Shown here one piece after another: positions 53,590 through 63,173 of a stretch of DNA of 64,000 nucleotides (position 1 is the first letter of the stretch; each line of letters begins with the position of its first letter). The notes beneath the pieces are model-generated. The model saw only the letters and a list, made by a program, of their open reading frames with translations, made no database searches and had not been told where the DNA came from. Made by a program: the position numbers and the translations under genes. Location of the stretch: contig NZ_LN614827.1 of NCBI RefSeq assembly GCF_000953135.1, positions 248,001 through 312,000 of the forward strand. The letters run 5' to 3'. The stretch comes from Legionella fallonii LLAP-10. Lineage in GTDB: Bacteria > Pseudomonadota > Gammaproteobacteria > Legionellales > Legionellaceae.

Positions 53590-53604
53590 TGTTACATTGT
53601 AACA
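53590..53604. promoter_or_regulatory. Zur-box-like operator
   Basis: TGTTACA-T-TGTAACA is a perfect 7-1-7 palindrome. It lies about 100 bp before the ATPase start and 150 bp before the Zur-like gene. It resembles the Zur consensus of gammaproteobacteria (TGTTATAATATAACA type). Confidence 0.6.
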
Positions 53605-53753
53605 TTTTATTGATAAAGAACAAGACGCATTAAGTAATTTTTAAACCACAGGAGTATTGTGTTAAATAATTAGGGAGTTGTTTAATTATTTTTCTGTGAA
53701 GTCAGGACTGTGCTACAATGTCTCACTTGAACGATTAAATTTAAAAAGAATTG

Positions 53754-54200
53754 ATGAAACACAATTTGTTGGATAAAGCTTATAAACATTGTATGAGCCA
53801 CGGCTATAGATTTACGGAGCCAAGAGAGCGTGTCCTCAAAATATTGGTGGACGAGCGAAAACCTCTCGGCGCCTACGATATATTGCAAAGACTATCAATG
53901 GAGGTTGATAATCCTAAGCCTCCAACAGTTTATCGTGCCATTCAGTTTTGGCATCAAGAAGGATTTATTCATTGCATTGACAGTCTCAAATCCTACGTCG
54001 CTTGTTTGCATGGACATCATGTGGGGCAGGCTCAATTCCTCATTTGTAACCGATGCGATTTTGTCAAAGAACTAGAATGTATGATTGATTTCACTTCGGT
54101 AACCGAATCAGCTGCTGCTATTCAATTTTCAATTATAAATTGTACTGTAGAAATCAAAGGGGTATGTGCTAATTGCACTTTGTCCAATCTAGAGAATTAA
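53754..54200 (+). CDS. zur: Zur-like zinc-responsive repressor (Fur family)
   Basis: 148 residues from ATG 53754 (a TTG precedes it directly). Winged helix: YRFTEPRERVLKIL, KPPTVYRAIQFWHQEGFIH, which is the Zur form of the Fur recognition helix. Zinc ligands: His cluster in LHGHHVGQ, CNRC and CANC in the C-terminal half. Represses zinc uptake and sometimes controls storage or efflux genes when zinc is bound. The divergent ATPase and intervening palindrome fit autoregulation and control of metal transport. Zur rather than Fur is chosen from the KPPTVYRA pattern. Confidence 0.82.
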   Translation: MKHNLLDKAYKHCMSHGYRFTEPRERVLKILVDERKPLGAYDILQRLSMEVDNPKPPTVYRAIQFWHQEGFIHCIDSLKSYVACLHGHHVGQAQFLICNRCDFVKELECMIDFTSVTESAAAIQFSIINCTVEIKGVCANCTLSNLEN

Positions 54201-54342
54201 TCCTCAGCGAGCATTGCATCATGGCTTTGAGGCACATATAACTACTCTGAATAATCTTTATTTGATGTTTGTGTCAAGCCAACGGATGCGGCTCAAGAGA
54301 CTCATAAGCTTGGGCAGCTTTCTCTCCATTTTAATTTAAAAT

Positions 54343-54374
54343 AAAGAGGTGTGTCGTTAATGATACACCTCTTT
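54343..54374. terminator. Bidirectional terminator hairpin
   Basis: AAAGAGGTGTGTC-GTTAAT-GATACACCTCTTT is a 13-bp stem between convergent genes, with A/T-rich flanks on both sides. Confidence 0.8.
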
Positions 54375-54398
54375 AATATTGTTCTACTCCTTCTCGCA

Positions 54399-57050
54399 TT
54401 ACATGGATGATTGTATGCTAGAACGATGTTCTACCTCATCACTAGCTTCAGACGTTAGCTGCTCTTTTTCAATTTCTGCTTTTAACGCATTTATTGAGCC
54501 TTTTAACTCACTAACTCGCTCCATTGATGATTTCTTAGAATCTTGAACAGCTGAAACACCAGTGAATGCTTCTTTCACGCTTTGTACAAATCTATGGATG
54601 GCACCCAATATTCCTCTAGACTCAGATAATTTTTTTGTATTCTCGGGACAAACACAATCATCACATTCCTTTATAATATCGTTCTTCCCTTTTCTCTCGT
54701 AAATGTAATCATCCCGTAAATTAATTAATTTGTTACAGATCACCTGTGCTTCCTTGGCGGCTCCAGTAAAGCCACTTTTTTCTAAGGCATTGGCTTTCTT
54801 CATCATTCCTTCTATCTTTCCATCAATTCCTAGATTGTGTATTGTCGCTTTGCGAGCTTTTATTTCAGGTGTGTCAGGCTGAGGCTTTATCGCTATATCG
54901 ATAATTGCCTCTTCTTTTTTCGCTGTTGTCACATTAGGATCTTTGAGGTCGGGTACTCGCTCTTCTTGTTTCACTACTACTTCAGTAGGATCTTTGATTT
55001 CAGTTGGTTGTACTATTATTTCTTCTTGTCTCGCTTCAGCGATTAATTCCTCATCTTTTTTGGGGGGCTCGATTACAACGCTTTGCTGTACTTCTTGATG
55101 GATATTTTGTTGAGGTACATCAACTACTCTTTCTGTCTGAACCGTTGTCGTAACCACTTCTTCTTTTTTCATTGCGGCAACAGTCTCTAATGCTGAATCA
55201 CGAGAAGATTCTGCTTCCTGTAGCCCACGAATTCCGCTAGATAATTCGTTCTCTATGGATTGAAGAAACTCATCTGTCGTATCTAGCGCTGTCTGTTTAG
55301 AAGTAACCTCTTGAATTACTCTAGCTTTAGATGATTCGGCTTCTTGTACACCAGTAGGATTTACAATACCTTCTTTTGCCCCCATATCGTTTAATTTTTG
55401 TTGAACCTCTCGGGCTCTTTTTTCTTCGGCTATCCTTTTTTCTTCGGCTAATTGTTTGTTTCTTTCTTCCGATTTTCTTGCTTCATCTATCTTTCGTGCT
55501 TCTTCTAGCCTTTTTGCTTCAGCTTCTTCACGTTGTTTTATCTCCTTGCTTGTTTCCAATAAAGTCGTATTTTGGGGCGATTGAGCAATAAATTTTTCTA
55601 CGGCGTCTCTCACTTCACGTTTATCTTTATTTTTCTGTACTGCGGCTGTTACATCGGAATTTCCTCCAGATATAGCCGCCCTTCGTCCAGTTATTTTACT
55701 GGGATCTATCATACCTGGGGTGCTATTTTTTTTACGTATCTCCGCTACGCCTTCACTTAGAGATTTTCGTAAATCATCTAATCCATCTTCACCTATCAAA
55801 TCTAATAATTGCTGTTGATTTTCTGTAAGCTCTACCTCATCAAGGTCTTCATCACCTATTGTTACTGCTAAATCTATCAACTTGTCAGTTAGGTATTCTC
55901 TCTCTGCTCTTGCTTCTTGCCTCTTTTGGGATTCTATACCCTTTCTTTGGAGCTCCCCTAGATCTATATCACCTTTCCCAACGGGGGGCGTAGTGGTCGA
56001 GGGGCTAGGCTCTTGTACCTTGTTATTATCTGAGGAAAGAGTCACTTTCTCTTTTTTCGCTGATGATAAACCTCCCATGGGGGGCGGTGGTGGAACATTA
56101 AATTTAGCTGGAGGTGGTGGAACATTAAATTTAGGTGGAGGTGGTATATTAATGTCAGGAGGAGGTGGCGGCGCATCAGGTATTTGACTGACTTCCTCTG
56201 AAGAACTTTGCTGTTTTGCTCTTTCTTCCTCTGCTTTTCTTTGATTCTCTTCCTCTTCAAGTTTCCTTTTAGTTTCAATTTTTTCTAATTCTGTACCCAC
56301 TTGGCCTTTAACATCTTTTAATTTACCTTCCATCGCCTCTTTTTTTTGTTTTAATTGTGTGAGGAGTCCCTCTTGGCTTTCTAGGGCTTGTTGGTATTCG
56401 CCTTGACTTGCTTGAGCAGTTTTTAATTTTGTTGATAATTCACCAAATTGGCTCAGCAAACGCTCTATCTCTGCTTCTTTAGTTCTAATGCTTTGTTCAT
56501 AGCGTTGAATTGCTTCCCGTTTTTCTTGTTCAATTTGTTCTTGAGTTTTTTCTGTTACTTGTGTTCCACCGGATTTTCTTAACGTTGTCCCTCCATCTTT
56601 TAATTGTTGCACCATGTCCCCACTGGGATCCGTGTTAGTTTGGGGCCTCTCTGGAGTGCTAGTTGTAGGGGTATTTCCGGTTTTATCCCCTTTTGCTTTA
56701 GGAGTAAAATTAAACGGAGGTGGAGGTGGTGGTACACCATCAAACTGGGGCGCATCAGGTACGGATTGAATGCTTGAAGATAATTCGGTTGTGCTATTTT
56801 TTATTTCTCTGGATTTTACAGTAAGTTTGTTTATTTCATCCTTAATGTTTTTTTGCAAGCCCTCAATTTCTTTCACTATGCCATTAATTGCGACCGCATT
56901 GCTATCTACTTGCCTTTTCGTTGTTTCAACGTTTGTGACTTCATCACGGAGCCTTCTAATTTCACCCTGTAGCAATGAAACTTTTCCTGCCAGCTCGGCC
57001 TGTTTTTTCACTAATCCTTCTACAGGATCTGCCTCTGATCTGCCTCGCAT
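54399..57050 (-). CDS. Proline-rich coiled-coil protein (FH1-like), putative effector
   Basis: 883 residues. Coiled coils occupy about 1-70 and 170-260; polyproline blocks follow at about 100-115 (PPPPPPFNF) and 290-325 (PPPPDINIPPPP, PPPPAKFNVPPPP), like formin FH1 regions that bind profilin. The middle and end are charged coiled coils (EAEAKRLEEARKIDEARK) with a CDDCVCPEN Cys cluster near 790. No FH2 or WH2 domain found. The tail ends in SEASDEVEHRSSIQSSM, acidic/serine-rich as in Dot/Icm substrates. AGGTG precedes the ATG by six bases. Interaction with host actin machinery is inference. Confidence 0.7.
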   Translation of the reverse strand: MRGRSEADPVEGLVKKQAELAGKVSLLQGEIRRLRDEVTNVETTKRQVDSNAVAINGIVKEIEGLQKNIKDEINKLTVKSREIKNSTTELSSSIQSVPDAPQFDGVPPPPPPFNFTPKAKGDKTGNTPTTSTPERPQTNTDPSGDMVQQLKDGGTTLRKSGGTQVTEKTQEQIEQEKREAIQRYEQSIRTKEAEIERLLSQFGELSTKLKTAQASQGEYQQALESQEGLLTQLKQKKEAMEGKLKDVKGQVGTELEKIETKRKLEEEENQRKAEEERAKQQSSSEEVSQIPDAPPPPPDINIPPPPKFNVPPPPAKFNVPPPPPMGGLSSAKKEKVTLSSDNNKVQEPSPSTTTPPVGKGDIDLGELQRKGIESQKRQEARAEREYLTDKLIDLAVTIGDEDLDEVELTENQQQLLDLIGEDGLDDLRKSLSEGVAEIRKKNSTPGMIDPSKITGRRAAISGGNSDVTAAVQKNKDKREVRDAVEKFIAQSPQNTTLLETSKEIKQREEAEAKRLEEARKIDEARKSEERNKQLAEEKRIAEEKRAREVQQKLNDMGAKEGIVNPTGVQEAESSKARVIQEVTSKQTALDTTDEFLQSIENELSSGIRGLQEAESSRDSALETVAAMKKEEVVTTTVQTERVVDVPQQNIHQEVQQSVVIEPPKKDEELIAEARQEEIIVQPTEIKDPTEVVVKQEERVPDLKDPNVTTAKKEEAIIDIAIKPQPDTPEIKARKATIHNLGIDGKIEGMMKKANALEKSGFTGAAKEAQVICNKLINLRDDYIYERKGKNDIIKECDDCVCPENTKKLSESRGILGAIHRFVQSVKEAFTGVSAVQDSKKSSMERVSELKGSINALKAEIEKEQLTSEASDEVEHRSSIQSSM

Positions 57051-57647
57051 TTGGTCACCTACTTGTTGAAATTGAAAGGAAGGAAAACTTGCCTTTGTTC
57101 CTCTGTAATTATAAAAAACATTGTGTGTTTAATTTGATCATAGGCGATAGGCGTAAATATGCAAATTGAAATAGCTATTTAGACAGATTTTTTGAATGGC
57201 TATATGGGTGAGTAAAGAGAAAAATATCAATTTTATCAGTGAAATAACGACGCTGTAATTTTCTGCTCTTATATCGCATCAATGACGCAGGTTTTAGAAT
57301 ACCTCATTGGTCTTCATATACTAGCTACCTGGAGCATGATTATGATCAATGTCGTCAAAAAGTAGTTACTATCGTCTTGTTGATATTTTGTCCCTCATGT
57401 TGTAAAATTGGCCAGAATTTGGTGTGCTGAAATCTTTATCACCTAATTAAGAGAGTCATGTTGCTATCATGAGTCCCTAATAAAACAATAGCCTAGGCAC
57501 AATCAATCAAGTCATGATACGAACGCAAAGTGAAGAGCATTTCACCTATGAGACAACCTCAATTTTTGACAGAAATACAACGCTGGATCGATTAACATCT
57601 TAGTCTCAGTACCATAGTCAATCCAGTATATCAGGAGCAGTGTAACA
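57051..57647. other. Divergent promoter region, no gene seen
   Basis: About 600 bp of AT-rich DNA between the proline-rich gene (minus) and the kinase-like gene (plus). No ORF with coding character and no strong hairpin. It must hold both promoters. Confidence 0.45.
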
Positions 57648-59567
57648 ATGGGCAAAACCAAGACTAAACAAGAAATAGATATATTGGTAAGAGCATTTAT
57701 AAATGCAAGGTTTGATGGTCAGAATAATACCAGCGTCCTTAGCCGAAAGAGTGAGGGAAATAAGACACAACCTTTAGCCGCTCTAATTGATACAGAAACA
57801 GAGTTTGGTCTACTAGAGGTTGCCTTAAATGCGGCTATAGTAAGAGATCCGGATTATAAGAGTGGTGAGATATCCATAAAGCATCTAGGAGGCAGTGCTA
57901 TTCCTGTTTTTTTAGCGGCTTTCAATGAGGTTAATCTTGTTTTTCGCTTGTTACCCAAGGGGCCATACATCACTTCTTATAAGGATTTGCAAGAAGGACA
58001 GACTAAAGAACATTTGCCCAAACAATATTTCTTTAATAAGTTAAAATATAGAGACAAAACATATCATCTAGAAGTGATAGAATGTTGTGACAAAGGAAGT
58101 TTAGAGCTACAGGCACGAAATAATGCTGAACTCCTCAAGAATAAACAACAACTTTTGTTAAGCTATTCAATAAATATCCTGCAGATCATGATTGATTTTA
58201 AGGCGGTAGGCATTGTTTTTCCCGATATTAAACCCAGTAATTTTCTCGTTACTAATGATGGGCGTATAGTGATTGCGGATATCAAAACATTATTAGATAT
58301 ACGCGATAAAACATCTGTTCTTAAAGGGGAGGTGATGAATACTCCCATTTATGAATCTGGCAGCGGGTTAATGAGGGCTTCGCAAGGATTAGCCAAGAGC
58401 GAATCTTTTGGTTCTGTTCGCAGTAAAACCATCAGTATTGATGAAATTGAATTAAAATCTCGATATATGGTTGGGGTTACTTTATACGAATTGGCAACAG
58501 GCCAGATGGTTGCAATCGCTTTAGCAGAAAAACAAAAAATAGCATTCAATTTGCGAGAAGAAGCAAAATATCATTACGATCAAATTCAGAAAAATGGTAC
58601 CGCAGGAGAGATCGCGCGGGCAAAGACGGAATATGATACTAAAGAGGATGAATATCAAAGGCTCAGTAAGAAGCGGCCTCATGATGAAATGAGTTTTGAG
58701 TTGGATGTTTTTAAAAAAGAAGTTGGCTCCACGTTAAAAAAAATCATCCAATCTTTTATCAATGCGGATAGAAGCCGTCGTATGAGCTTTGAGGCTGCTC
58801 TTAAACAACTTTGTGCATTGAAGGGGGCATTGCTCTTACTCAGACCGAGAAAGAGTTCTTATGAAGCAATTGCTAGTTCTTCTGCTTCCGCTGATGGAAA
58901 TATAGCTATGCCGTCATCATCTCAGGTAGTTGCTGAAGACGAACGACAAAGTCCAAAAGTGAAGAAAAGGAAAGACAATTTTGTAGAGAAAAAAAGAGGG
59001 ATATTTCAGAAAGATCGAACAGTGAGTGTTTCTACTGTTATTGACAAAAAGATAAAGGATGTCCCGGCTGAGCCTGAAGCCCCACAACCTGCAACATCGC
59101 GAGAATCTCTTTCACCATCGAAGAAGAAGATAGAGTTTACTGTAAAGCGACCGACTGAAGAGGAATCTTCAAGTGTGCGAGTAAAAAAAGGATATTCCGA
59201 AGAGAAAAAAAGAACGATATTTCAACGAAATCGAACAGCGAGCTCACCCGTTGTTGTTGATCCAAGAGTAACAAAGTCAGAAGAGACCTCGTCATCAGAA
59301 GTATTGCCACGCTTTTCCATGTTTAAAGATTTAATATCACCTAGAAAATCATCTAAAGCGTCACTGTCTCCTCGAATAGCTACGCCTTCATCCTCTAGTG
59401 AAGAAGTGACTCACTCCATTGAGGAAGAATCATCGTCAACAGGAAAAAGCATTCCTAGAGATAACTTTTTCAAAGAGGAAAGGGCTGTTCGTCAACAAGC
59501 AAAAGACTTGTCAAAAGAGCCAGAGGTACCGCACAGTAGCCAAACTCCATCATCCTCTTCGCAGTAA
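57648..59567 (+). CDS. Protein-kinase-like effector candidate
   Basis: 639 residues. Residues 140-400 have the C-lobe order of eukaryotic-type kinases: VFPDIKPSNFLV stands for HRDLKPxNfL with Asp, Lys and Asn kept, and VIADIKTL stands for the DFG strand with Asp kept. The YMVGVTLYELATGQM helix follows as in kinases (GvtLyEla.G). The N-lobe is weakly conserved; a candidate lysine is in SIKHLGG. Residues 400-639 are Ser/Lys-rich and disordered with near-repeats (KRTIFQRNRTAS, KKRGIFQKDRTVS). AGGAG lies ten bases before the ATG. Resembles LegK-type effectors; activity is uncertain. Confidence 0.72.
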   Translation: MGKTKTKQEIDILVRAFINARFDGQNNTSVLSRKSEGNKTQPLAALIDTETEFGLLEVALNAAIVRDPDYKSGEISIKHLGGSAIPVFLAAFNEVNLVFRLLPKGPYITSYKDLQEGQTKEHLPKQYFFNKLKYRDKTYHLEVIECCDKGSLELQARNNAELLKNKQQLLLSYSINILQIMIDFKAVGIVFPDIKPSNFLVTNDGRIVIADIKTLLDIRDKTSVLKGEVMNTPIYESGSGLMRASQGLAKSESFGSVRSKTISIDEIELKSRYMVGVTLYELATGQMVAIALAEKQKIAFNLREEAKYHYDQIQKNGTAGEIARAKTEYDTKEDEYQRLSKKRPHDEMSFELDVFKKEVGSTLKKIIQSFINADRSRRMSFEAALKQLCALKGALLLLRPRKSSYEAIASSSASADGNIAMPSSSQVVAEDERQSPKVKKRKDNFVEKKRGIFQKDRTVSVSTVIDKKIKDVPAEPEAPQPATSRESLSPSKKKIEFTVKRPTEEESSSVRVKKGYSEEKKRTIFQRNRTASSPVVVDPRVTKSEETSSSEVLPRFSMFKDLISPRKSSKASLSPRIATPSSSSEEVTHSIEEESSSTGKSIPRDNFFKEERAVRQQAKDLSKEPEVPHSSQTPSSSSQ

Positions 59568-59579
59568 ACGTTGGACCCC

Positions 59580-59611
59580 CCTCATCTATAGCCTAATAAC
59601 TATCGGTGAGG
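59580..59611. terminator. Hairpin between convergent kinase-like and ung genes
   Basis: CCTCATCTATAG-CCTAATAA-CTATCGGTGAGG pairs over twelve positions with one mismatch. No long T-run follows. Confidence 0.5.
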
Positions 59612-59627
59612 GAGGATCCCATGCTTT

Positions 59628-60296
59628 TTATAAGCTCCAATCAATAGGATCTCGACCCTGTGTCGCTAAAAAAGTATTTGCTTTTGAAAAATGACGACAG
59701 CCATAAAAACCTTGATGAACAGAAAATGGTGATGGATGGGCCGCAGTTAGCACCAGATGTTTTTTATCACTAATCAAAACATTTTTATTTTTTGCATGAG
59801 CTCCCCACAATAAAAATACTAGTGGGTGAGTATGATGATTTAATTTTTTAATGACATTATCAGTAAAAGTAGTCCAGCCTATTTTAGAATGAGACTGCGG
59901 CTTGCTTTGTTCCACGCTGAGCGAGGTATTGAGCAATAAAACACCTTGGTTGGCCCATTTTTTTAAACAACCGTGGGTCGGAATAGGGAGGTTCAAATCA
60001 TTTTTTAATTCTTGAAAAATGTTCTTCAATGACGGAGGAGGCGTAACCCCTGGTTTTACAGAAAAAGAAAGACCATGAGCTTGTCCTGGACCATGATATG
60101 GGTCTTGTCCCAAAATCACCACTTTGACTTGCTCATAGGGCGTTTCTTTAAATGCGTTGAATAATTCATTCTGGGCCGGGTAAATTGTTTTTCCTGCCAT
60201 TTTTTCTTGCTCAAGAAATTGTAAAATAGATTTGAAATACGGCTGTGCCTTTTCATCTCCTAAGACGTCGGCCCAAGTTGTAACGGAATCTGTCAT
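59628..60296 (-). CDS. ung: Uracil-DNA glycosylase
   Basis: 222 residues from MTDSVTTW at 60296, close to the usual length. Removes uracil from DNA to start base-excision repair. Motif A VVILGQDPYHGPGQAHGLSF holds the catalytic Asp and His; LLLNTSLSVE holds the uracil-binding Asn; HPSPFSVHQGF is the leucine/minor-groove loop region with its conserved His. An upstream in-frame ATG at 60353 adds 19 residues not typical of the family. Convergent with the kinase-like gene. Confidence 0.95.
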   Translation of the reverse strand: MTDSVTTWADVLGDEKAQPYFKSILQFLEQEKMAGKTIYPAQNELFNAFKETPYEQVKVVILGQDPYHGPGQAHGLSFSVKPGVTPPPSLKNIFQELKNDLNLPIPTHGCLKKWANQGVLLLNTSLSVEQSKPQSHSKIGWTTFTDNVIKKLNHHTHPLVFLLWGAHAKNKNVLISDKKHLVLTAAHPSPFSVHQGFYGCRHFSKANTFLATQGRDPIDWSL

Positions 60297-60554
60297 AACA
60301 ATCTCGCAGTTTATGATGGAGGGCATAGTAGCACAGAGCCTTTGTGAAATCACTTTAAGCCGCTCTTAAACTCATCAAGGGGCTTTTCCAAACCTCTGGA
60401 AAAAGTAATAATAGGATTAGCATCAACTGATCATTGCTGTACTAATCCTAAAATAGGTGCAATTAGTTATGTGAGCAGCGTACTATGTATGAGCATGTTG
60501 CTGATCAGTCGCGATAAAATTATTAATAATAATGACGAAAGGATTAAGTACTTT

Positions 60555-61628
60555 ATGAAAATCAAATTACTCGCGCAATATACCAATCTATTTAGGATAA
60601 AGAAACACTGGCAGTGCGGGTTGTTTAGTCTATTGTTGTCAATGAGCTGTTGGGCTACTAGCAGTGATGCTGAGCTGGCCAAAAAAATTGACACGATTGA
60701 GAAAAAATCAAAATCAGTAATCGGCATTACCGCTATTTATATCGAGAAAAATAAGATAGTTGGGCATAACAGTAACAAACGTTTTTTTATGGCAAGCACT
60801 ATCAAACTCCCAATAGCCTTAGCTTTTTTGCACCGGGTGGATGAAAAACAAGATTCTTTGAATCGTGTTATTAAGATGGATATGAAAAATTCTGTCCCTG
60901 GTTCCGGATCTTTGCATCATCTATTTGAGAAGAAAAAGCTCAATATGTCCATGCAACAAATACTCAAATACATGATGAGAAATAGTGATAACAGTGCGAG
61001 TGATACTGTGCTGCATGCAGTGAATGGACCGGAATATGTGAAAAAACGTATGGATGCATTGGGATTTAAAAATATTTACGTCAACCGCTCTATCCTGGAA
61101 ATGTTCTTAGATACCAATCATGTGGATCATGCTTATTTAAATAAACCTCAACCGGTTAATGCGTGGCAAAAAACCTTTAACCAGGTTCCTCTTGAGCAAA
61201 AAAAATTAGCTTGGCAGCGTTTTGAAAACGATACACGTGATACCACAACCCCTGAAGATATGGCTAAATTGCTAGTAAAAGTATATAAAAAGCAAGCGCT
61301 TTCTGAGGCAAGCACCAAAGTACTGATGAATATTATGGAGCAATGCAGAACTGGTAGAAGCAGGATAAGAGGCTTATTGCCCGGCTCTGTGAAAGTAGCT
61401 CACAAAACCGGAACATGGGCAATATATGAGCAGGATTATTTGAGGTATCCAGGCGTTAAAAAATTATACCGCTTTGCCAGCGACGTGGGTATTATCACTT
61501 TACCCAATAATAAAGGGCATATTGCTATCGCAGTATACGTTAAATCGCAATCAGCGAGTGATTATCCTCGCAGTCGAGCTATTGCCCTGGCAAGTAGAGC
61601 TGTTTACGATCATTTTATGCGACAGTAA
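60555..61628 (+). CDS. Class A beta-lactamase-like serine hydrolase
   Basis: 357 residues from MKIKLLAQ, with a signal peptide (CGLFSLLLSMSCWATS). Class A marks: STIK with Ser81 and Lys84, SDN at 144-146, RDTTTP near 228 and HKTGTW with Lys284. The omega-loop glutamate (RxExxLN, Glu166) is not found; after NRSILEMFL there are about thirty extra residues before RDTTTP. Without that Glu the enzyme may hydrolyse beta-lactams poorly and could be a penicillin-binding or peptidase-like protein. Acts in the periplasm. Three hairpins follow the gene. Confidence 0.8.
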   Translation: MKIKLLAQYTNLFRIKKHWQCGLFSLLLSMSCWATSSDAELAKKIDTIEKKSKSVIGITAIYIEKNKIVGHNSNKRFFMASTIKLPIALAFLHRVDEKQDSLNRVIKMDMKNSVPGSGSLHHLFEKKKLNMSMQQILKYMMRNSDNSASDTVLHAVNGPEYVKKRMDALGFKNIYVNRSILEMFLDTNHVDHAYLNKPQPVNAWQKTFNQVPLEQKKLAWQRFENDTRDTTTPEDMAKLLVKVYKKQALSEASTKVLMNIMEQCRTGRSRIRGLLPGSVKVAHKTGTWAIYEQDYLRYPGVKKLYRFASDVGIITLPNNKGHIAIAVYVKSQSASDYPRSRAIALASRAVYDHFMRQ

Positions 61629-61639
61629 GTTCACAATAG

Positions 61640-61756
61640 CCCTCTTCAGAAACTCGCTGAGGAGGGGGAAGTGCGAGGAGCGACGAATTAATTCGCCTCC
61701 TTAGTAGCGTTTTCGACGAGTTCTAATAAAACCAATAGGATCTCAATCCTATTGGT
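61640..61756. repeat. Three consecutive hairpins
   Basis: CCCTCTTCAG...CTGAGGAGGG (61640-61667), AGGAG..CGAATTAATTCG..CTCCT (61676-61701) and ACCAATAGGAT-CTCA-ATCCTATTGGT (61731-61756, perfect 11-bp stem). The first could end the beta-lactamase transcript; the group of three is unusual. Confidence 0.6.
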
Positions 61757-62074
61757 AACTGTTCATGTAAGAGTCCCCATTCCAGTAGGTTGAGTCAAAA
61801 TGCCCCCTGCGCCCGCTCGCGGAACTTTGTTTGGAAATAGATAGTTAATCGTGGGAGCGGGTTAGGGACTTAGAATGCTCTTTATTCTTTTACCTAACTA
61901 TATTTTTTGAGGATCTTTCAGAGACAAGCTGCGCGACGTAGAGAGAAGGTTGAATTCCTTACATCAATGGAAGTAACGCTGGGCTTGAGTTCATAGGGAA
62001 TCCATGTTGATTTAATTTTGTAAACACAGTATAATTATACTCCATGTGTGCCTTTGAAATTTTTTGAGATTATT
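61757..62074. other. Intergenic region, no gene seen
   Basis: No ORF with coding character. GC-rich patches near 61800-61860 (GCGCCCGCTCGCGG and GGGAGCGGG) face each other imperfectly and may form weak structure. Confidence 0.35.
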
Positions 62075-63091
62075 ATGAGTCAATTTTGTTATTTTGCTGC
62101 AAGCTCATGGAACGCAAATAATTTTAGTGGATTGGATCTAGAAAATTTAACACAAAAACAATTTATGGATTTTGTTTTTAATAAGATCCTAACTTCAAAA
62201 TATACTATTGAACAGTTTCTATTTGAAGATGAAGAAAATGCCCTTTTAAATAGTAGAATGACTGATACTCTTCCTTCAAAACCGGGACATGGACAAGAAA
62301 AAAAGCGTCTCTTTGAAATTATGTTTAAAATTAAAGGTATTGATAAGCAAGGATTATTAGAGTGTGACAATAAAATAGATCTAAATAAATTAGAAATAAC
62401 CGACTTAGTAGTCTCTGGGTTTATATATCATGATCAAGGCAAATATAAAGCGGTGCAGTTGAAAGAACAAATAGGAAAGAATTATATACAGAAACGTCTT
62501 GAAAGAGAACCAGTAGAATTGAAATGTACTCTTGACTTTAAGGAAGAAATTACATCATTGAAAAGTGATAAAGATTCTAATAAAGAAAGTACGACAACGT
62601 TGAAAAAACTAAGAAATAATATTGAACTGTTAGAAAAAGCCATCGAAGATTTAGAAGTTTATTCTAAAGAGCACTCTGGAGTTAGTCCTAATAAAGAGAG
62701 AGAGGCGCACGCTTTATATATCCAACTTAAAGACTTTTGTGCGGATCTAAAAAACGAGACCTACGTTAAAAATAACTTTAATGCAATGAAAACTAAATTT
62801 GACAAGATAATAGACGATCCTTTGATTGAGAAGCTTGCTGAGCATAGAACATTTCATAAAAATGTTTTGGCAAATATTTTGCTCTACTTGACTATTATTG
62901 GCGGTTTAATTGATATTGGGATGCGTATAAGTTCATATGCAACTACAGGTCATTCATATGGTTTATTTAGTAAAACAGATGGTCAAAAGCAAATAGAAAA
63001 AATTAGTGAACGATTTAAAACGTTAGAACAAGAGTTACCAATAGAAGATTCTGAAAACGAAAATGAGATTCGACTAAATTCCAATACTTAG
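62075..63091 (+). CDS. Hypothetical effector-like protein with one membrane helix
   Basis: 338 residues from MSQFCYF at 62075; an ATG nine codons earlier is less likely. Soluble, Lys/Glu-rich helical protein with a coiled coil near 165-200 and a single hydrophobic segment near 270-290 (LANILLYLTIIGGLIDIGM). The tail is acidic (LEQELPIEDSENENEIRLNS), as in type IVB secretion substrates. No catalytic motif recognised. The next gene is convergent. Confidence 0.6.
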   Translation: MSQFCYFAASSWNANNFSGLDLENLTQKQFMDFVFNKILTSKYTIEQFLFEDEENALLNSRMTDTLPSKPGHGQEKKRLFEIMFKIKGIDKQGLLECDNKIDLNKLEITDLVVSGFIYHDQGKYKAVQLKEQIGKNYIQKRLEREPVELKCTLDFKEEITSLKSDKDSNKESTTTLKKLRNNIELLEKAIEDLEVYSKEHSGVSPNKEREAHALYIQLKDFCADLKNETYVKNNFNAMKTKFDKIIDDPLIEKLAEHRTFHKNVLANILLYLTIIGGLIDIGMRISSYATTGHSYGLFSKTDGQKQIEKISERFKTLEQELPIEDSENENEIRLNSNT

Positions 63092-63173
63092 TTTGATGCG
63101 ACACAAATAACCCCACATAATTACGAGGACGGGTCTGTGTATATTTCTCCGAATGCTACCACTTCCGCCTTAT

